NCBI GenBank assembly: GCA_963713275.1
Contig: CAVQLG010000025.1
Location: 19,398-83,397, forward strand
DNA from: CAIWHR01 sp963713275
GTDB taxonomy: Bacteria; Pseudomonadota; Gammaproteobacteria; Burkholderiales; Casimicrobiaceae
Length of the DNA: 64,000 nucleotides
Direction of reading: 5' to 3'
The translations under genes and the position numbers were made by a program. Numbering within the stretch: the stretch's first letter is position 1; every line of letters begins with the position of its first letter. The notes below the pieces were generated by a model. That model did no database searches. It was not told the origin of the DNA and saw nothing but the letters and a program-made list of their open reading frames with translations. Below are positions 48,020 to 57,975 of the stretch, piece by piece.

Positions 48020-49921
48020 TCAGGGCTGGCGGACGAAGGTGCCGGGGGCGTCGCCGAGCACCGGGTAGCCGGCATGGGGTGCGCCCATGGGGGGAGGCGC
48101 GACCGGCTCGCCCGAATTCCGGTCGAGCCACGCGATCCATTCCGGCCACCACGAGCCCTCGCGGGCCGGCGCCTGCGCGGCCCAGGTCTGCGGATCGACG
48201 ATCGCCTCGTTCGGGGCATGGCTGGCCACCCGGTAATGGCGATGCGGGTGCCCGGGCTCCGAGACGATGCCGGCGTTGTGACCGCCGTTGGTCAGCACGA
48301 ACGTGACCGGCGCGTCGGTCAGCAGGTGGAACTTGTACACCGACCGCCACGGCGCGACGTGATCGAGCTCGGTGCCCACGGCGAACAGCGGTGCGCGCAG
48401 CGACGAGAGTGCAATCGGCCGGCCGTCCACCTGGTAGCGGCCTTCGGCGAGGTCGTTGTCGAGGAACAGCCGGCGCAGGTACTCGGTGTGCATGCGGTAG
48501 GGCATGCGGGTTGCGTCCGCGTTCCAGGCAATGAGGTCGGTCATCGGCGCGCGCTCGCCCAAAAGGTAATCGCGGACCATGCGCGACCAGACGAGGTCGT
48601 TCGAGCGCAGGATCTGGAACGCGCCGGTCATCTGCTTGGTATCGAGGAAGCCCTGCTCCCACATCATATCCTCGAGGAAGGTGAGCTGGCTCTCGTTGAT
48701 GAACAGGGTCAGCTCGCCCGCCTCGGTGAAGTCGGTCTGCGCGGCGAGGAAGGTCGTCGAGCGCAACCTCGAGTCGCCGTCGCGCGCCATCGTCGCCGCG
48801 GCGATCGCGAGCAGCGTGCCGCCGAGGCAGTAGCCGGCGGCGTGGATTCCGTGATCCGGAGCGATCACCGAGATGGCGTCGAGCGCGGCCATGACGCCGA
48901 GCCTGCGATAGTCGTCCAGCGACAGGTCGCGGTCCTCCGGCCCGGGGTTGCGCCAGGAGATCATGAACACGGTGTAGCCGCGCTCCGTCAGGTAGCGAAC
49001 CAGCGAGTTGTGTGGGCTCAGATCGAGGATGTAGTACTTCATGATCCACGCCGGAACGATCAATACTGGCTCGGGCCGAACCGCCGGCGCGACGGGCGCG
49101 TACTCGATGAGTTCGATCAGCCGGTTGCGATAGACCACCTTGCCGGGCGTGATCGCGACGCTCGATCCCGGCTCGAACAGTTCGGCCCCGGCCGGCCGGC
49201 GTGCGCTGACGTTGCGGTCCCAATCCTCGATCAGGTTCTGCGCGCCGCGGACCAGGTTGACGCCGAGTTCGGCCCGCGTGCGCTCGAGCACCTCGGGGTT
49301 GGTCCAGAAGAAGTTCGAAGGCGAGAGCACGTCGAGGAACTGGCGGGTCGCGAACGCGACCATGGCCTCGTTGCGCTCGGTCACGCCGCGCACGCCGGTC
49401 ATCGCGTTGTGCCACCATTGCTGGTTCAGCAGGAACGCCTGGTACACGAGGTCGAAGGGCGGGTTGCGCCACGACGGGGGGACGAAACGCCGGTCCTGCG
49501 GCAGCGGCTCGATGCACGGTTCGATGCCATCGGAATGCAGCATCCGGCGTCCGGCGTAGTTGGCGAGCCGTGCCGCCTTCTTGACCGCCTTCTCGAGCAG
49601 CTGGAACTGCTTGCCCGGGGCGAACGCGATGTGCGCGGCCCAGTCCAGGTACGCGCCGATCAGCGCCATCGGCGACAGGCCCGCGGTGAAGCGCGCGGCC
49701 GCCGAGTGCACCGAGCGGTCGATGATCTCGGCCAAGGCCCGCGCAGCGTAGGAATCGCGGACGAACGGCGACTCCGGCGGCAACGGTGGCGCCGCCGCGG
49801 CATCGCTACTGGCGCGGGGTCCGGGTGCACGGCGCGCAGGCGCAGATCCCCGCGAGCGCGTCCGCGCCGAGTCCGCAATGGCACGCCTGCCCGGCGCGAG
49901 GGCTCCCGCTTGTCTGCTCAT
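48020..49921 (-). CDS. phaC: Poly(3-hydroxyalkanoate) synthase, PhaC-type
   Basis: The protein has 633 residues. The N-terminal part (about 80-260) matches the PhaC_N domain (NPPFDLVYQAFLLNQQWWHN). The alpha/beta-hydrolase part has VLIVPAWIMKYYILDLSPHN, and the lipase-like box AGYCLGGTLL carries the catalytic Cys at about residue 365. A catalytic Asp lies in GTELDHVAPWRS and His in TNGGHNAGI. It polymerises 3-hydroxyacyl-CoA to granules. The start at ATG 49921 follows a purine-rich site; the upstream region is in frame but not conserved. No phaA, phaB or phasin gene is adjacent. It is divergent from the ligase gene. Confidence 0.9.
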   Translation of the reverse strand: MSRQAGALAPGRRAIADSARTRSRGSAPARRAPGPRASSDAAAAPPLPPESPFVRDSYAARALAEIIDRSVHSAAARFTAGLSPMALIGAYLDWAAHIAFAPGKQFQLLEKAVKKAARLANYAGRRMLHSDGIEPCIEPLPQDRRFVPPSWRNPPFDLVYQAFLLNQQWWHNAMTGVRGVTERNEAMVAFATRQFLDVLSPSNFFWTNPEVLERTRAELGVNLVRGAQNLIEDWDRNVSARRPAGAELFEPGSSVAITPGKVVYRNRLIELIEYAPVAPAVRPEPVLIVPAWIMKYYILDLSPHNSLVRYLTERGYTVFMISWRNPGPEDRDLSLDDYRRLGVMAALDAISVIAPDHGIHAAGYCLGGTLLAIAAATMARDGDSRLRSTTFLAAQTDFTEAGELTLFINESQLTFLEDMMWEQGFLDTKQMTGAFQILRSNDLVWSRMVRDYLLGERAPMTDLIAWNADATRMPYRMHTEYLRRLFLDNDLAEGRYQVDGRPIALSSLRAPLFAVGTELDHVAPWRSVYKFHLLTDAPVTFVLTNGGHNAGIVSEPGHPHRHYRVASHAPNEAIVDPQTWAAQAPAREGSWWPEWIAWLDRNSGEPVAPPPMGAPHAGYPVLGDAPGTFVRQP

Positions 49922-50112
49922 GGCTTCTCTCCTCAGCGCGGGCCTGCCCGGCTCGCCCGCCGCGTCGGCGAGCGCTCGCGCGATGCAGGCGTCAGCCCTC
50001 GGCGCCTGCCTCCGCGCGGGAAACCCCGCCGGCAACCCCGACTTCGGCCGCGGCCCGCCATGGACCTCGTACAATGCCATCATCTTGGTTCCACCGGCCG
50101 GCGATTGCCTTG

Positions 50113-51595
50113 ATGCACGACAACAATGCGCGCGATGCTTCGCCGCTGCCGAGCGCGGACTGGCTTTGGGATCCGATGCAGGCGTCGCGCTCCATGGACC
50201 GCCTGTTCAACATCGCCGCGATCTGGCAGGCGCGCCTGGCGGGCCGCGCCGCGGTCGAGGCTGCCAGCCGCGCGCGCCTCGATGCGTTGATCGCCTTCGC
50301 CCGCACGCACTCGCGCTTCTACGGCGCGGCCTGGCGCGACGTGCGGCAGGTTCCCGCCCTCGAAGACCTGCCGCCGGTGCAGCGGCGCGAGCTCATGGCG
50401 CGTTTCGACGACTGGGTGACCGACCCGGCGGTGACCCGCGAAGCGGTCGAGGCGTTCATCGCCGACCCGGCGGGGATCGGGGAGCGGTTTCTGGGGCGCT
50501 ACCTCGTCTGGGAAAGCTCGGGGACGAGCGGCGAGCCGGGCCTGTACGTGAACGACGCCGGCGCGCTCGCGACCTACGACGCGCTGATCGGCGTCCAGTT
50601 CGGCTCGGTCGCGCTCGCTTCGCGCGCGGCGTGGGGGATGCTGAACGGCGGCGCGCGGGCGGCGCTCGTGACTGCTGTCGAAGGTCATTTCGCGGGCATC
50701 GCGTCGTGGCGGCGGCAATCGCACGCTCTGGCCTGGCTTGCGCGCAGCTTCTCCGTCCTGACGCCGATGCCGGAGCTGGTCGCGGCACTGAATGGGTTCC
50801 AGCCGGCGTTCCTGGCCTCGTACCCGACGATGCTCGAGCTCCTCGCCGCAGGAACGCAACGCCGGCCGCCTGCGCATCCGCCCGTCGCTGCTGTGGTCCG
50901 GGGGGGAGGGGCTGGCGCGAGAGCGACGCACCGAGATCGAGGCGGCGTTCGGGTGTCCGGTGCAGGAGGAGTACGGTGCGTCGGAGTTCCTTGCCATCGC
51001 CTTTGGCTGCCGGGAGGGCGCTCTTCACGTCAACGCCGACTGGGTGCTGCTCGAACCCGTGGACCGCGATTTCCGGCCGGTCCCGCCGGGCGAGTTGTCG
51101 CACACGGTGCTGCTCACCAACCTCGCGAACCGGGTCCAGCCGGTGATCCGTTACGATCTCGGCGACAGCGTTGCGCTGCTGCCCGGCCGATGCCCCTGCG
51201 GCAGCGATCTGCCCCGCATCGCGGTCGAGGGCCGGCGCGACGACATCCCCGAGCTGCTCGGGCGCGACGGGACGCACGTTCGGCTCGCGCCGCTGGCGCT
51301 CGCGACCGTCGTCGAGGAGGCGATCGGTCGGCACCGGTTCCAGATCGTGCAGGACGCCGCGGACCGGCTGCGCCTGCGCCTCGACCCCGTGGAGGCCGCC
51401 GGCGAGCCGGCGCGCCGCGCCGCGGACCGGGCGGGGCGCGGCGCTCTGCGCGCCTACCTCGCGCTGCAGGGGCTGCCGGACGTGCGCGTCGCGCGCGACG
51501 AGAAGCCGCCGCAGCGCGACGTTCCGAGCGGCAAGCGTCGCCAGGTCATCGTCTTGCCTCTCGGCGGCGGTTCGCCCGGCGCGCCGCGGCGTTAG
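50113..51595 (+). CDS. Phenylacetate-CoA ligase-like adenylating enzyme, frameshifted
   Basis: The gene starts at ATG 50113 (an in-frame ATG at 50074 lies within a TACAAT-like -10 box). The N-terminal part includes FIADPAGIGERFLGRYLVWE and SSGTSGEPGLYVND, the ATP-binding loop of the PaaK-like group. One extra base near 50851 shifts the frame; then it continues LRIRPSLLWSGGEGLARERR and EEYGASEFLAIAFGCREG, RYDLGDSVALLPGRCPCGS. The latter two are motifs of this family. About 494 residues when corrected. It would activate a carboxylic acid with ATP; the substrate is unknown. Its end overlaps the cfa stop by four bases (convergent). Confidence 0.78.
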
Positions 51596-52791
51596 CGGTA
51601 CATGTAGTCGCGGGTGAGCGGCAGCGCGGCACTGCCCGCGCGGACCGCCAGCACCTGGAAGAGCGACACGTGGTGCTGGGCAAAACCCTCGGCGCTGCCG
51701 GCGAGGAACACGCGCCAGATCCGGTAGCGCTTCTCGCCCACGAGGTCCGCGAGCCGGCGCCCCGCGTCCTCGAACCGCCGCGACCAGTGCGTCAGCGTCA
51801 TGGCGTAGTGGCGCCGCAGGTTTTCCGCGTCGACGGGCTCGAGACCGCCGGCGCACATCTCCTTCAGCGCCAGGCTGATGTGCGGCAGCTCGCCGTGGGG
51901 AAAGACGTGGCGGCTGATGAACTCGCCGCCGCCCCAGGGCGTCTCCGCGGAATCCGGGTCCGTCGACGTGATGCCGTGGTTGAGCACCACGCCGTCGTCG
52001 GCGAGCAGGTCGCGCACGCGGGCGAAGTAGCCGCGCAGGTGCTTGAGCCCCACGTGCTCGAACATGCCGATGCTCGCGATCCGGTCGAAGCGGCCGGCGA
52101 CGTCGCGGTAGTCCTCGATCCGCACTTCGCAGCGGTCGGCGAGCCCGGCGGCGGCGATGCGCTCGCGCGCGAACTCGCACTGGTTGCGGGACAACGTGAT
52201 GCCCAGCGCCCGCGCGCCGAAGTGCTCGGCGGCGCGCAGCACGAGCGCGCCCCAGCCGCAGCCGATGTCGAGCAGGCGGTCGCCGGGGCGGATGCGCAGT
52301 TTCTGCAGCACATGGTCGATCTTCTGGAGCTGGGCGTCCTCCAGCGAATCGTCCGGGGACCGGAAATAGGCGCAGGAGTACACCATCCGCGCGTCGAGCC
52401 ACTGCGCATAGAAGTCGTTGGAAACGTCGTAGTGGTACGCGATCGCCTCGGCGTCGACGTCGCGCGAGTGCCGCGACGTTCGCGCCCTGCGCCGCAGGCG
52501 CTCGCCGGTTTCGGGACCATGCGCGGACAGCCGGGTGGCGGCCTCGATGAGGTCGGTCGCCCGCCCCTCGACGTCGATATCTCCCTCCACGTACGCGTGC
52601 CCGAGGCTCGCCAGCGACGGCTTCAGGAAATGCCGCAGCGCCGCCACGTGGCGGATGCGGATCCTGACCGTTGGCGCGGTGCCGAGGGCGACCTCGCGCC
52701 CGTTCCAGAGCTCGACCACGACCGGGATGTCGTGCTGCCGCAGCCTGGCCGCGAAGCCGTCGAAACGTTTCTGCCAGAACATGTTCGCCAC
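51592..52791 (-). CDS. cfa: Cyclopropane-fatty-acyl-phospholipid synthase
   Basis: This SAM-dependent methyltransferase of 399 residues adds a methylene to membrane unsaturated fatty acids. N-terminal block LASLGHAYVEGDIDVEGR, middle AYHYDVSNDFYAQWLD, the SAM site LLDIGCGWGALVLRAAEHFG, and GITLSRNQCEFARERIAAAG identify it. The C-terminal GGGEFISRHVFPHGELPHI is typical. Complete and intact. It lies downstream of the ACP-ligase-PlsC gene on the same strand, 123 bp after its end. Confidence 0.95.
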   Translation of the reverse strand: MANMFWQKRFDGFAARLRQHDIPVVVELWNGREVALGTAPTVRIRIRHVAALRHFLKPSLASLGHAYVEGDIDVEGRATDLIEAATRLSAHGPETGERLRRRARTSRHSRDVDAEAIAYHYDVSNDFYAQWLDARMVYSCAYFRSPDDSLEDAQLQKIDHVLQKLRIRPGDRLLDIGCGWGALVLRAAEHFGARALGITLSRNQCEFARERIAAAGLADRCEVRIEDYRDVAGRFDRIASIGMFEHVGLKHLRGYFARVRDLLADDGVVLNHGITSTDPDSAETPWGGGEFISRHVFPHGELPHISLALKEMCAGGLEPVDAENLRRHYAMTLTHWSRRFEDAGRRLADLVGEKRYRIWRVFLAGSAEGFAQHHVSLFQVLAVRAGSAALPLTRDYMYR

Positions 52792-52914
52792 CTTCGACCC
52801 GTGACGTAGCGCAGGATCGGAATCTTAGACCGAGTCGGCCGACAACGCACCTGTCGCGCAAGCGGGGGGCGCCCCGACGTCGGGCGCCGCGTGCGGTGGC
52901 GCATCCGCTGCGCC

Positions 52915-55722
52915 TCAGCGCGCGAGATCCGGCTCGTCGGCACGTTCCAGCATCTGCGCGCGAACCCGATCGCGCAGCCGCACGGCGGCGGACCAGTCGT
53001 GGCCGTCCGGGAGCACCGGAGGCAGGATGCAGACGGCGACCGGGTGCCGCCGCGGCTGCCATTGGCTCGCGCGCAGCACCGACCGGGTGCCCTTGAGCAC
53101 CACAGGCACCACCGGCACGCCGGCCTCGGCGCTCACGACGAAGGCCCCGAGGTGGAACCCCGCCAGACCGGGGGCGCGCGTGAACGTTCCTTCCGGGAAC
53201 ACGAGGATGCGCTCCCCTCGGCGCACGGCCGCGGCGAGCCCGCGCGTGTCCTCGATCCCGCCGGCCGGGTCGACGCGGTCGACGAAGTGGGTTCCCAGCC
53301 GCCGCAGGGCCCAGCCGAGGACCGGTGCCCGCGCAAGCTCGCGCTTGGCAGCGAAACGCACGTCCGTGTCCAGGATGGCGACAAGGGCGAGGGCGTCGAC
53401 GTAACTGGCGTGGCTGGCGACGATCACCGCCGGCCCGGCGTGGGCCAGGTGCTCGCGTCCCTCGAGGGTGAGCGCGATGCGGCAGCGGCGGGCGAGGGTC
53501 GCCGCGGCCTGATGCGCCACCGCGTAGCGGGCCGGGGGGTCGCGGGCGATCGCCAGCCGCACGAGGCAGCCGACGGCAACCGATGCGAGCATCAGCCAGG
53601 CGTAAGTCGCGTAGGCGATGCGCCGCAATGCAGCGGCGCTGCGACCGAGCTTTGCGGCGTTCGCGCGCGCGACGAGGCCGGCAAGCTGCAGCCACGCGGC
53701 GCGCTGCGGCGTGGTCAGCGACCCGCGCTCGTAGCGCTCGCGGCACGCCGCGCGGCGGATCTTGCCGCTCGAGGTCTTGAGCAGCGTCCGCGGCGGCACC
53801 AGCAGCACATCGTCGGCCGGACCGTCCAGGTGGGTTGCCGCCAGCCGGACGAGCTCATCGTGCAGCGCCTGCCGCCCGGCGGGGTCGGTCCGGGCCGTCT
53901 CGGCGACCACGATGACCCGTTCGCTGCCGTGGGCGGCGTCGGTGCTGCCGAACACCGCGACGCAGCCCTTGCGGATGCCCGGAACGTCCCCGATCGCGGC
54001 CTCGAGGTCGTAGGGGTGGATCGCGTGACCCCCGCGCTTGATCAGGTCCTTTGCCCGGCTCGTGAGGTAGAGTTCTCCGTCACCGACGTAGCCGACGTCG
54101 CCGGTGTCCCGCCAGTCGCCGTCGAGCAGGCGCGCCGTCGCCGCCGGGTTCCGGTAGTAGCCGGCGGTGGCCGAAGGACCGCGAAACTCGACCCGACCCT
54201 CGACGCGCTCCGGCAGCTCGCGCCCCGCGGCGTCGACGACCCGTATCTCGTGGCCCGGCAGCGGCCGCCCGCACGAGACCACGTGCTGCACGGCGGGGCA
54301 CGCCGGCCCCGCGATCGCCGCTTCGCCGCGGTGCGCGAGGGCGAGCCCATCGACCGCCTCGACGAGCGGACCACGCTGCAACGGCGGGAACGCGAGGCCG
54401 ACCGCCGACTCGGCCAGCCCGTACACGGGGGTGAGCGCCCGCCGGTCGAACCCGTAGCGCGCGTACCGCGCCGCGAAGCGTTCCAGCGTAGCGGCGCGGA
54501 CAGGCTCGGCGCCGTTGAACGCGAGGCGCCAGCTCGCGAGATCCACGGCTTCGAGGTCTTCGTCACGAATCCGTGTCGCGGCGATCTCGTAGGCGAAGTT
54601 CGGGCCGGCGGAAATCGTCGCGCGATGGCGCGCAATCGCCTGCAGCCACGTCGCCGGACGGGCGAGAAACGTGGCCGGCGCCATCAGGATCAGCGGTATG
54701 GCGTGGTACAGCGTGCCGAACCAGGCACCGATCAGTCCCATGTCGTGGTAGAGCGGCAGCCAGCTCACGAAGCGATCGCGCGAGCTCGCCGCGGCGGCGC
54801 GACCCATCGCCCGGATGTTCGCGAGCAGGTTGTCGTGGGCGAGCATCACGCCCTTCGGGTCACCCGTGCTGCCGGAGGTGTACTGGAGCAGCGCGAGGTC
54901 GCGACCGGCGAGCGGTGGCAGCGCCGAGGCCGTGTCGCCGCCGCGCAGCTGCTCGACGCTCACGACGCCGCGCAGCCAAGGCTGCTCGGCGCGGATGATC
55001 CTGCCCACGAACGACGCCTCCGGCACCGTCACCAGCAGCCGGGCCTGGGCGTTGGCCAGGATCGCGGCGCGGCTGCGGACGTGCTCGCCGATGTCCGACC
55101 AGCGCCACGGAGGGTACAGCGGTACCGGCACGGCGCCGCGGCGCAACGTGCCGAGCATGGCTTCGAAGAACGCCGCGCCGGTGGGCAGCATCAGCGCCAC
55201 CGTGTCGCCGCGACCGACGCCGGCGGCCTCGAGTCCTGCAGCGATCCGGCCGGCGCTCTGCCACAGGGCACCGTACGTGAGCGAGGCAAGCGTCCGGTCC
55301 GCGTCGATGAGCCGCACCTGCTCGCGTTCGGGGTGGTGTTCGAGATGCCAGCAGTACGCCTCGAGCATCGTCGTCGCGCGCTCCGGCGTGCCGACGACGG
55401 CCTCCGGCAGCGGAAGCAGGGGCGCCACGGCGAGCGGAGCGCCGTGCGCGGCGGCGATGGCGTCGAGCAGATCGCGCGGCGTTCGTGCTGCGGCCACCCG
55501 CTGCTCGGGCAGGCGCAGGCCGAAGCTCTGCTCGATGCGCGCCAGGAGCTCCACGCGCGACACGCTGTCGAGCCCCAGCGTCGTCTCGATGGCGTCGTCC
55601 AAGCCCACCGCAGCCCGCTCCGTGCCGGGGTGCAACTCGCGAACCATCCCGGCGATCAGCGCCAGCAGCCTGGCGGCCGACGCGTCGGCGCACGGCGGTC
55701 GCGGGCTCTCGCCTGGGTCCAT
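52915..55722 (-). CDS. ACP-adenylating ligase-PlsC acyltransferase fusion protein
   Basis: Three activities in one 935-residue chain. An acyl-carrier domain (about 15-95) has the pantetheine Ser in ETTLGLDSVSRVELLARI. A fatty-acyl AMP ligase-like domain (about 110-650) has LALLQYTSGSTGDPKGVMLA, WLPLYHDMGLIGAWFG, NGAEPVRAATLERFA and DTGDVGYVGDGELYLTSRAK. After a hydrophobic helix (IAYATYAWLMLASVAVGCL) comes a PlsC-type acyltransferase (about 740-935) with VASHASYVDALAL (HX4D) and ILVFPEGTFTRAPGL. It could load a fatty acid onto its own ACP and pass it to a lysolipid. The ATG 55722 start gives MDPGESPRPP. It resembles Aas-like enzymes in arrangement, with an added ACP. Confidence 0.85.
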   Translation of the reverse strand: MDPGESPRPPCADASAARLLALIAGMVRELHPGTERAAVGLDDAIETTLGLDSVSRVELLARIEQSFGLRLPEQRVAAARTPRDLLDAIAAAHGAPLAVAPLLPLPEAVVGTPERATTMLEAYCWHLEHHPEREQVRLIDADRTLASLTYGALWQSAGRIAAGLEAAGVGRGDTVALMLPTGAAFFEAMLGTLRRGAVPVPLYPPWRWSDIGEHVRSRAAILANAQARLLVTVPEASFVGRIIRAEQPWLRGVVSVEQLRGGDTASALPPLAGRDLALLQYTSGSTGDPKGVMLAHDNLLANIRAMGRAAAASSRDRFVSWLPLYHDMGLIGAWFGTLYHAIPLILMAPATFLARPATWLQAIARHRATISAGPNFAYEIAATRIRDEDLEAVDLASWRLAFNGAEPVRAATLERFAARYARYGFDRRALTPVYGLAESAVGLAFPPLQRGPLVEAVDGLALAHRGEAAIAGPACPAVQHVVSCGRPLPGHEIRVVDAAGRELPERVEGRVEFRGPSATAGYYRNPAATARLLDGDWRDTGDVGYVGDGELYLTSRAKDLIKRGGHAIHPYDLEAAIGDVPGIRKGCVAVFGSTDAAHGSERVIVVAETARTDPAGRQALHDELVRLAATHLDGPADDVLLVPPRTLLKTSSGKIRRAACRERYERGSLTTPQRAAWLQLAGLVARANAAKLGRSAAALRRIAYATYAWLMLASVAVGCLVRLAIARDPPARYAVAHQAAATLARRCRIALTLEGREHLAHAGPAVIVASHASYVDALALVAILDTDVRFAAKRELARAPVLGWALRRLGTHFVDRVDPAGGIEDTRGLAAAVRRGERILVFPEGTFTRAPGLAGFHLGAFVVSAEAGVPVVPVVLKGTRSVLRASQWQPRRHPVAVCILPPVLPDGHDWSAAVRLRDRVRAQMLERADEPDLAR

Positions 55723-55846
55723 CGTCAGCCCCCACGCCCGCCGCACGCTCCGCCCGCGCCCCTCGGGACAGGAGCCCCTCCCGCGAGCGCTCCCCGGCGG
55801 GCAGGACCCGGCAGCGTGCGGTTACAAAAGGCCGGCCCGCGGCGAA

Positions 55847-56365
55847 TCAACGCTGCCAGTGCACGCGCACGCTGTACTCGTCGCTGCCGTAGCGAACCTG
55901 CAGCTCGCCGTGACAGGCGCGCCGTACGGCCTCGCCGATCCGCTGCGGCAAGTGGATGTCCGTCGTCGTGATCACGACGCCATCGCCGCGGTCCTCGACC
56001 TCTATGATCCGGTGCAGCGGATGCTCGGCCTCTTCGTGCTCGGCTTCGTTGCGCGCGATGCGCAGCAACTCCTCGCGATGCGCCGCCACGAAGGGACCGT
56101 CGAGCAGCAACTCGCCGGCCGGCAAGCGGTCGCGGATGCGCCGGCAGGCGGGGCAGCGCGCGGTGCCTGCGCCTTCCGGCGCGGGTCCGCGATGCCAGCG
56201 GCCGGTCTCGTACACGAGGCCGCAGTCGGAACAGCGCACGATTCCGGCGTGCTTGCCGTTGGTCTGGTAGGGATCGTGCCGCTCGTCGTCGTAGATCCGA
56301 TCGGGACGGTGGCGGGTTTGCGCGGAGAGCCCCGCCGGAGCGGAGTTGGGCGTGCGTCGGGTCAT
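55847..56365 (-). CDS. BCAM0308-family protein
   Basis: The protein has 172 residues and begins MTRRTPNSAPAGLSAQTRHR. An N-terminal zinc ribbon has two Cys pairs (RCSDCGLVYE and RCPACRRIRDRLPAG). The C-terminal half contains NEAEHEEAEHPLHRI and VITTTDIHLPQRIGEAVRRA, which resembles the BCAM0308 family described from Burkholderia. The role is unknown; a nucleic-acid or ribosome-associated function is only a guess from the zinc ribbon. A purine-rich site (GGAGG) lies just before ATG 56365. Confidence 0.8.
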   Translation of the reverse strand: MTRRTPNSAPAGLSAQTRHRPDRIYDDERHDPYQTNGKHAGIVRCSDCGLVYETGRWHRGPAPEGAGTARCPACRRIRDRLPAGELLLDGPFVAAHREELLRIARNEAEHEEAEHPLHRIIEVEDRGDGVVITTTDIHLPQRIGEAVRRACHGELQVRYGSDEYSVRVHWQR

Positions 56366-56538
56366 CGTAAACCTCCTTCAACCCACGCTGCGATGCCAGC
56401 AGTTCCCATTGTCGGCCCCCCGCGCCGGCCGCACGTTGATCGTCATCAACGTTGGTGGCGACGCAGCGCTGCGGCTGCGGCCCCGACCGTACACCTGCGT
56501 GCGCGGGCTGCGCGAGGCGGGACGCCGCCGCGGCCCGC

Positions 56539-56544
56539 TATAAT
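56539..56544 (+). promoter_or_regulatory. -10 box TATAAT close to crcB start
   Basis: A perfect TATAAT lies six bases before the crcB ATG at 56551. Transcription starting seven bases downstream would begin at or near the ATG, giving a leaderless mRNA. No -35 box and no fluoride riboswitch was recognised upstream. Confidence 0.45.
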
Positions 56545-56550
56545 TCCCCG

Positions 56551-56931
56551 ATGGTCGCCGGATTCACCGCTGTCGGAGTGGGGGCCGCCTTGGGCGCGTG
56601 GCTGCGCTGGGGCCTGTCGGCGTGGCTCAATCCGCGGTGGCCGCCATTCCCGCTCGGGACGCTCGCCGCCAATCTGATCGGCGGCTACGCAATCGGCATC
56701 GCCGTGGCGTTCTTCGCGGCACGGCACGACCTGCCGCCCGAGCTGCGGCTGTTCGCGATCACGGGCTTCCTCGGCGGGCTGACCACGTTTTCGACGTTCT
56801 CTTCGGAAGTAACCCAGCTCCTGCTGCGCGGCGACTACCTTGCGGGCATCGCGCTCGGCGCCGCCCATCTCGCCGGCTCGCTGCTGCTCACCGTCGCCGG
56901 CTTCGCCACCTGGCGCTGGCTCGCCTCCTGA
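56551..56931 (+). CDS. crcB: Fluoride efflux protein CrcB
   Basis: The protein has 126 residues and four helices, and forms a dimeric fluoride channel. Conserved blocks GAALGAWLRWGLSAWLN, FPLGTLAANLIGGYAIGI and GFLGGLTTFSTFSSE (the TTFSTF motif) are present. Starts at ATG 56551. The qor gene follows 66 bp later on the same strand. Confidence 0.93.
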   Translation: MVAGFTAVGVGAALGAWLRWGLSAWLNPRWPPFPLGTLAANLIGGYAIGIAVAFFAARHDLPPELRLFAITGFLGGLTTFSTFSSEVTQLLLRGDYLAGIALGAAHLAGSLLLTVAGFATWRWLAS

Positions 56932-56997
56932 CCGGGAGCGAGGAATCCGCACGCCGGCGCCGTACCGCACGCATCCATCTCCAATCGAGGAAACACC

Positions 56998-57972
56998 ATG
57001 ACCCAAGCGATTCGATTCCACCAGACCGGCGGCCCGGAAGTGCTCAAACTGGAGACGACCGAGGTCGGCAATCCGGGGCCGGGGCAAGCGCGCGTCCGGC
57101 ATACCGCGATCGGAGTCAATTACATCGACACCTACCACCGCAGCGGGCTGTACCCCGTGCCCCTGCCGTCGGGCCTCGGCCTCGAGGGGGCGGGCGTCGT
57201 CGAAGCGGTGGGCGAGGGCGTCGACTGGGTGCGCCTCGGCGACCGCGTGGCCTACTGCGGCGGCGCGCTCGGCAGCTACGCGGACGTGCGGCTGCTCGCG
57301 GCCGATCGGCTGGTCAGGATTCCGGACGGCGTGAGCGACGACGCCGCGGCGACGCTGATGCTCAAAGGGCTCACGGTCCAGTACCTCTTCCGCCAGACAC
57401 GCCCGCTGCACGCGGGCGACACGATCCTGTTCCACGCCGCGGCCGGAGGCGTGGGCCTCATCGCCTGCCAGTGGGCGCGGGCGCTGGGCGTGACCATGAT
57501 CGGCACCGTCGGGTCCGACGCGAAAGCCGCGCTCGCGCACTCGCACGGCTGCGCGCACACGATCGTCTACACGCGCGAGAACTTCGTCGAGCGCGTGAAG
57601 GCGATCACCGGCGGGCGTGGCGTTCCCGTCGTCTACGATTCGATCGGCAAGGACACGTTCCCGGCGTCTCTCGACTGCCTGCAGCCGCGCGGGATGTACG
57701 TGCTGTTCGGCGCGGCGTCGGGCCCGGTGCCGCCGTTCGACATCGGCATCCTGGCCCAGAAAGGTTCCCTCTACGCCACGCGACCGACGCTGTTCACTTA
57801 CGCGGCGACCCGGGCCGAGCTCACGGCGATGGCCGACGAGATGTTCGGTCTGGTGCGTGACGGCAAGATCGTCAGCGAGCCGCGCCAGCGCTTCGCCCTG
57901 CGGGACGCCGCGGGCGCGCACATCGCGCTCGAGGCGCGCGGCACGGTCGGCGCGACGATCCTGGTGCCGTAA
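56998..57972 (+). CDS. qor: Zeta-crystallin-type quinone oxidoreductase
   Basis: NADPH-dependent quinone reductase of the medium-chain dehydrogenase superfamily, 324 residues. It begins MTQAIRFHQTGGPEVLKLE, and has GVNYIDTYHRSGLYPVPLP, the NADPH motif FHAAAGGVGLIACQWARAL and FGAASGPVPPFDIGILAQKG. It is zinc-free, as usual for this group. The length matches E. coli Qor. It follows crcB and is convergent with nnrD/nnrE. Confidence 0.94.
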   Translation: MTQAIRFHQTGGPEVLKLETTEVGNPGPGQARVRHTAIGVNYIDTYHRSGLYPVPLPSGLGLEGAGVVEAVGEGVDWVRLGDRVAYCGGALGSYADVRLLAADRLVRIPDGVSDDAAATLMLKGLTVQYLFRQTRPLHAGDTILFHAAAGGVGLIACQWARALGVTMIGTVGSDAKAALAHSHGCAHTIVYTRENFVERVKAITGGRGVPVVYDSIGKDTFPASLDCLQPRGMYVLFGAASGPVPPFDIGILAQKGSLYATRPTLFTYAATRAELTAMADEMFGLVRDGKIVSEPRQRFALRDAAGAHIALEARGTVGATILVP

Positions 57973-57975
57973 AGC

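Noticed and set aside
56366..56550. A fluoride riboswitch before crcB
   Set aside because: No sequence matching the conserved riboswitch core was found, and the strong TATAAT is next to the start codon, leaving no leader.
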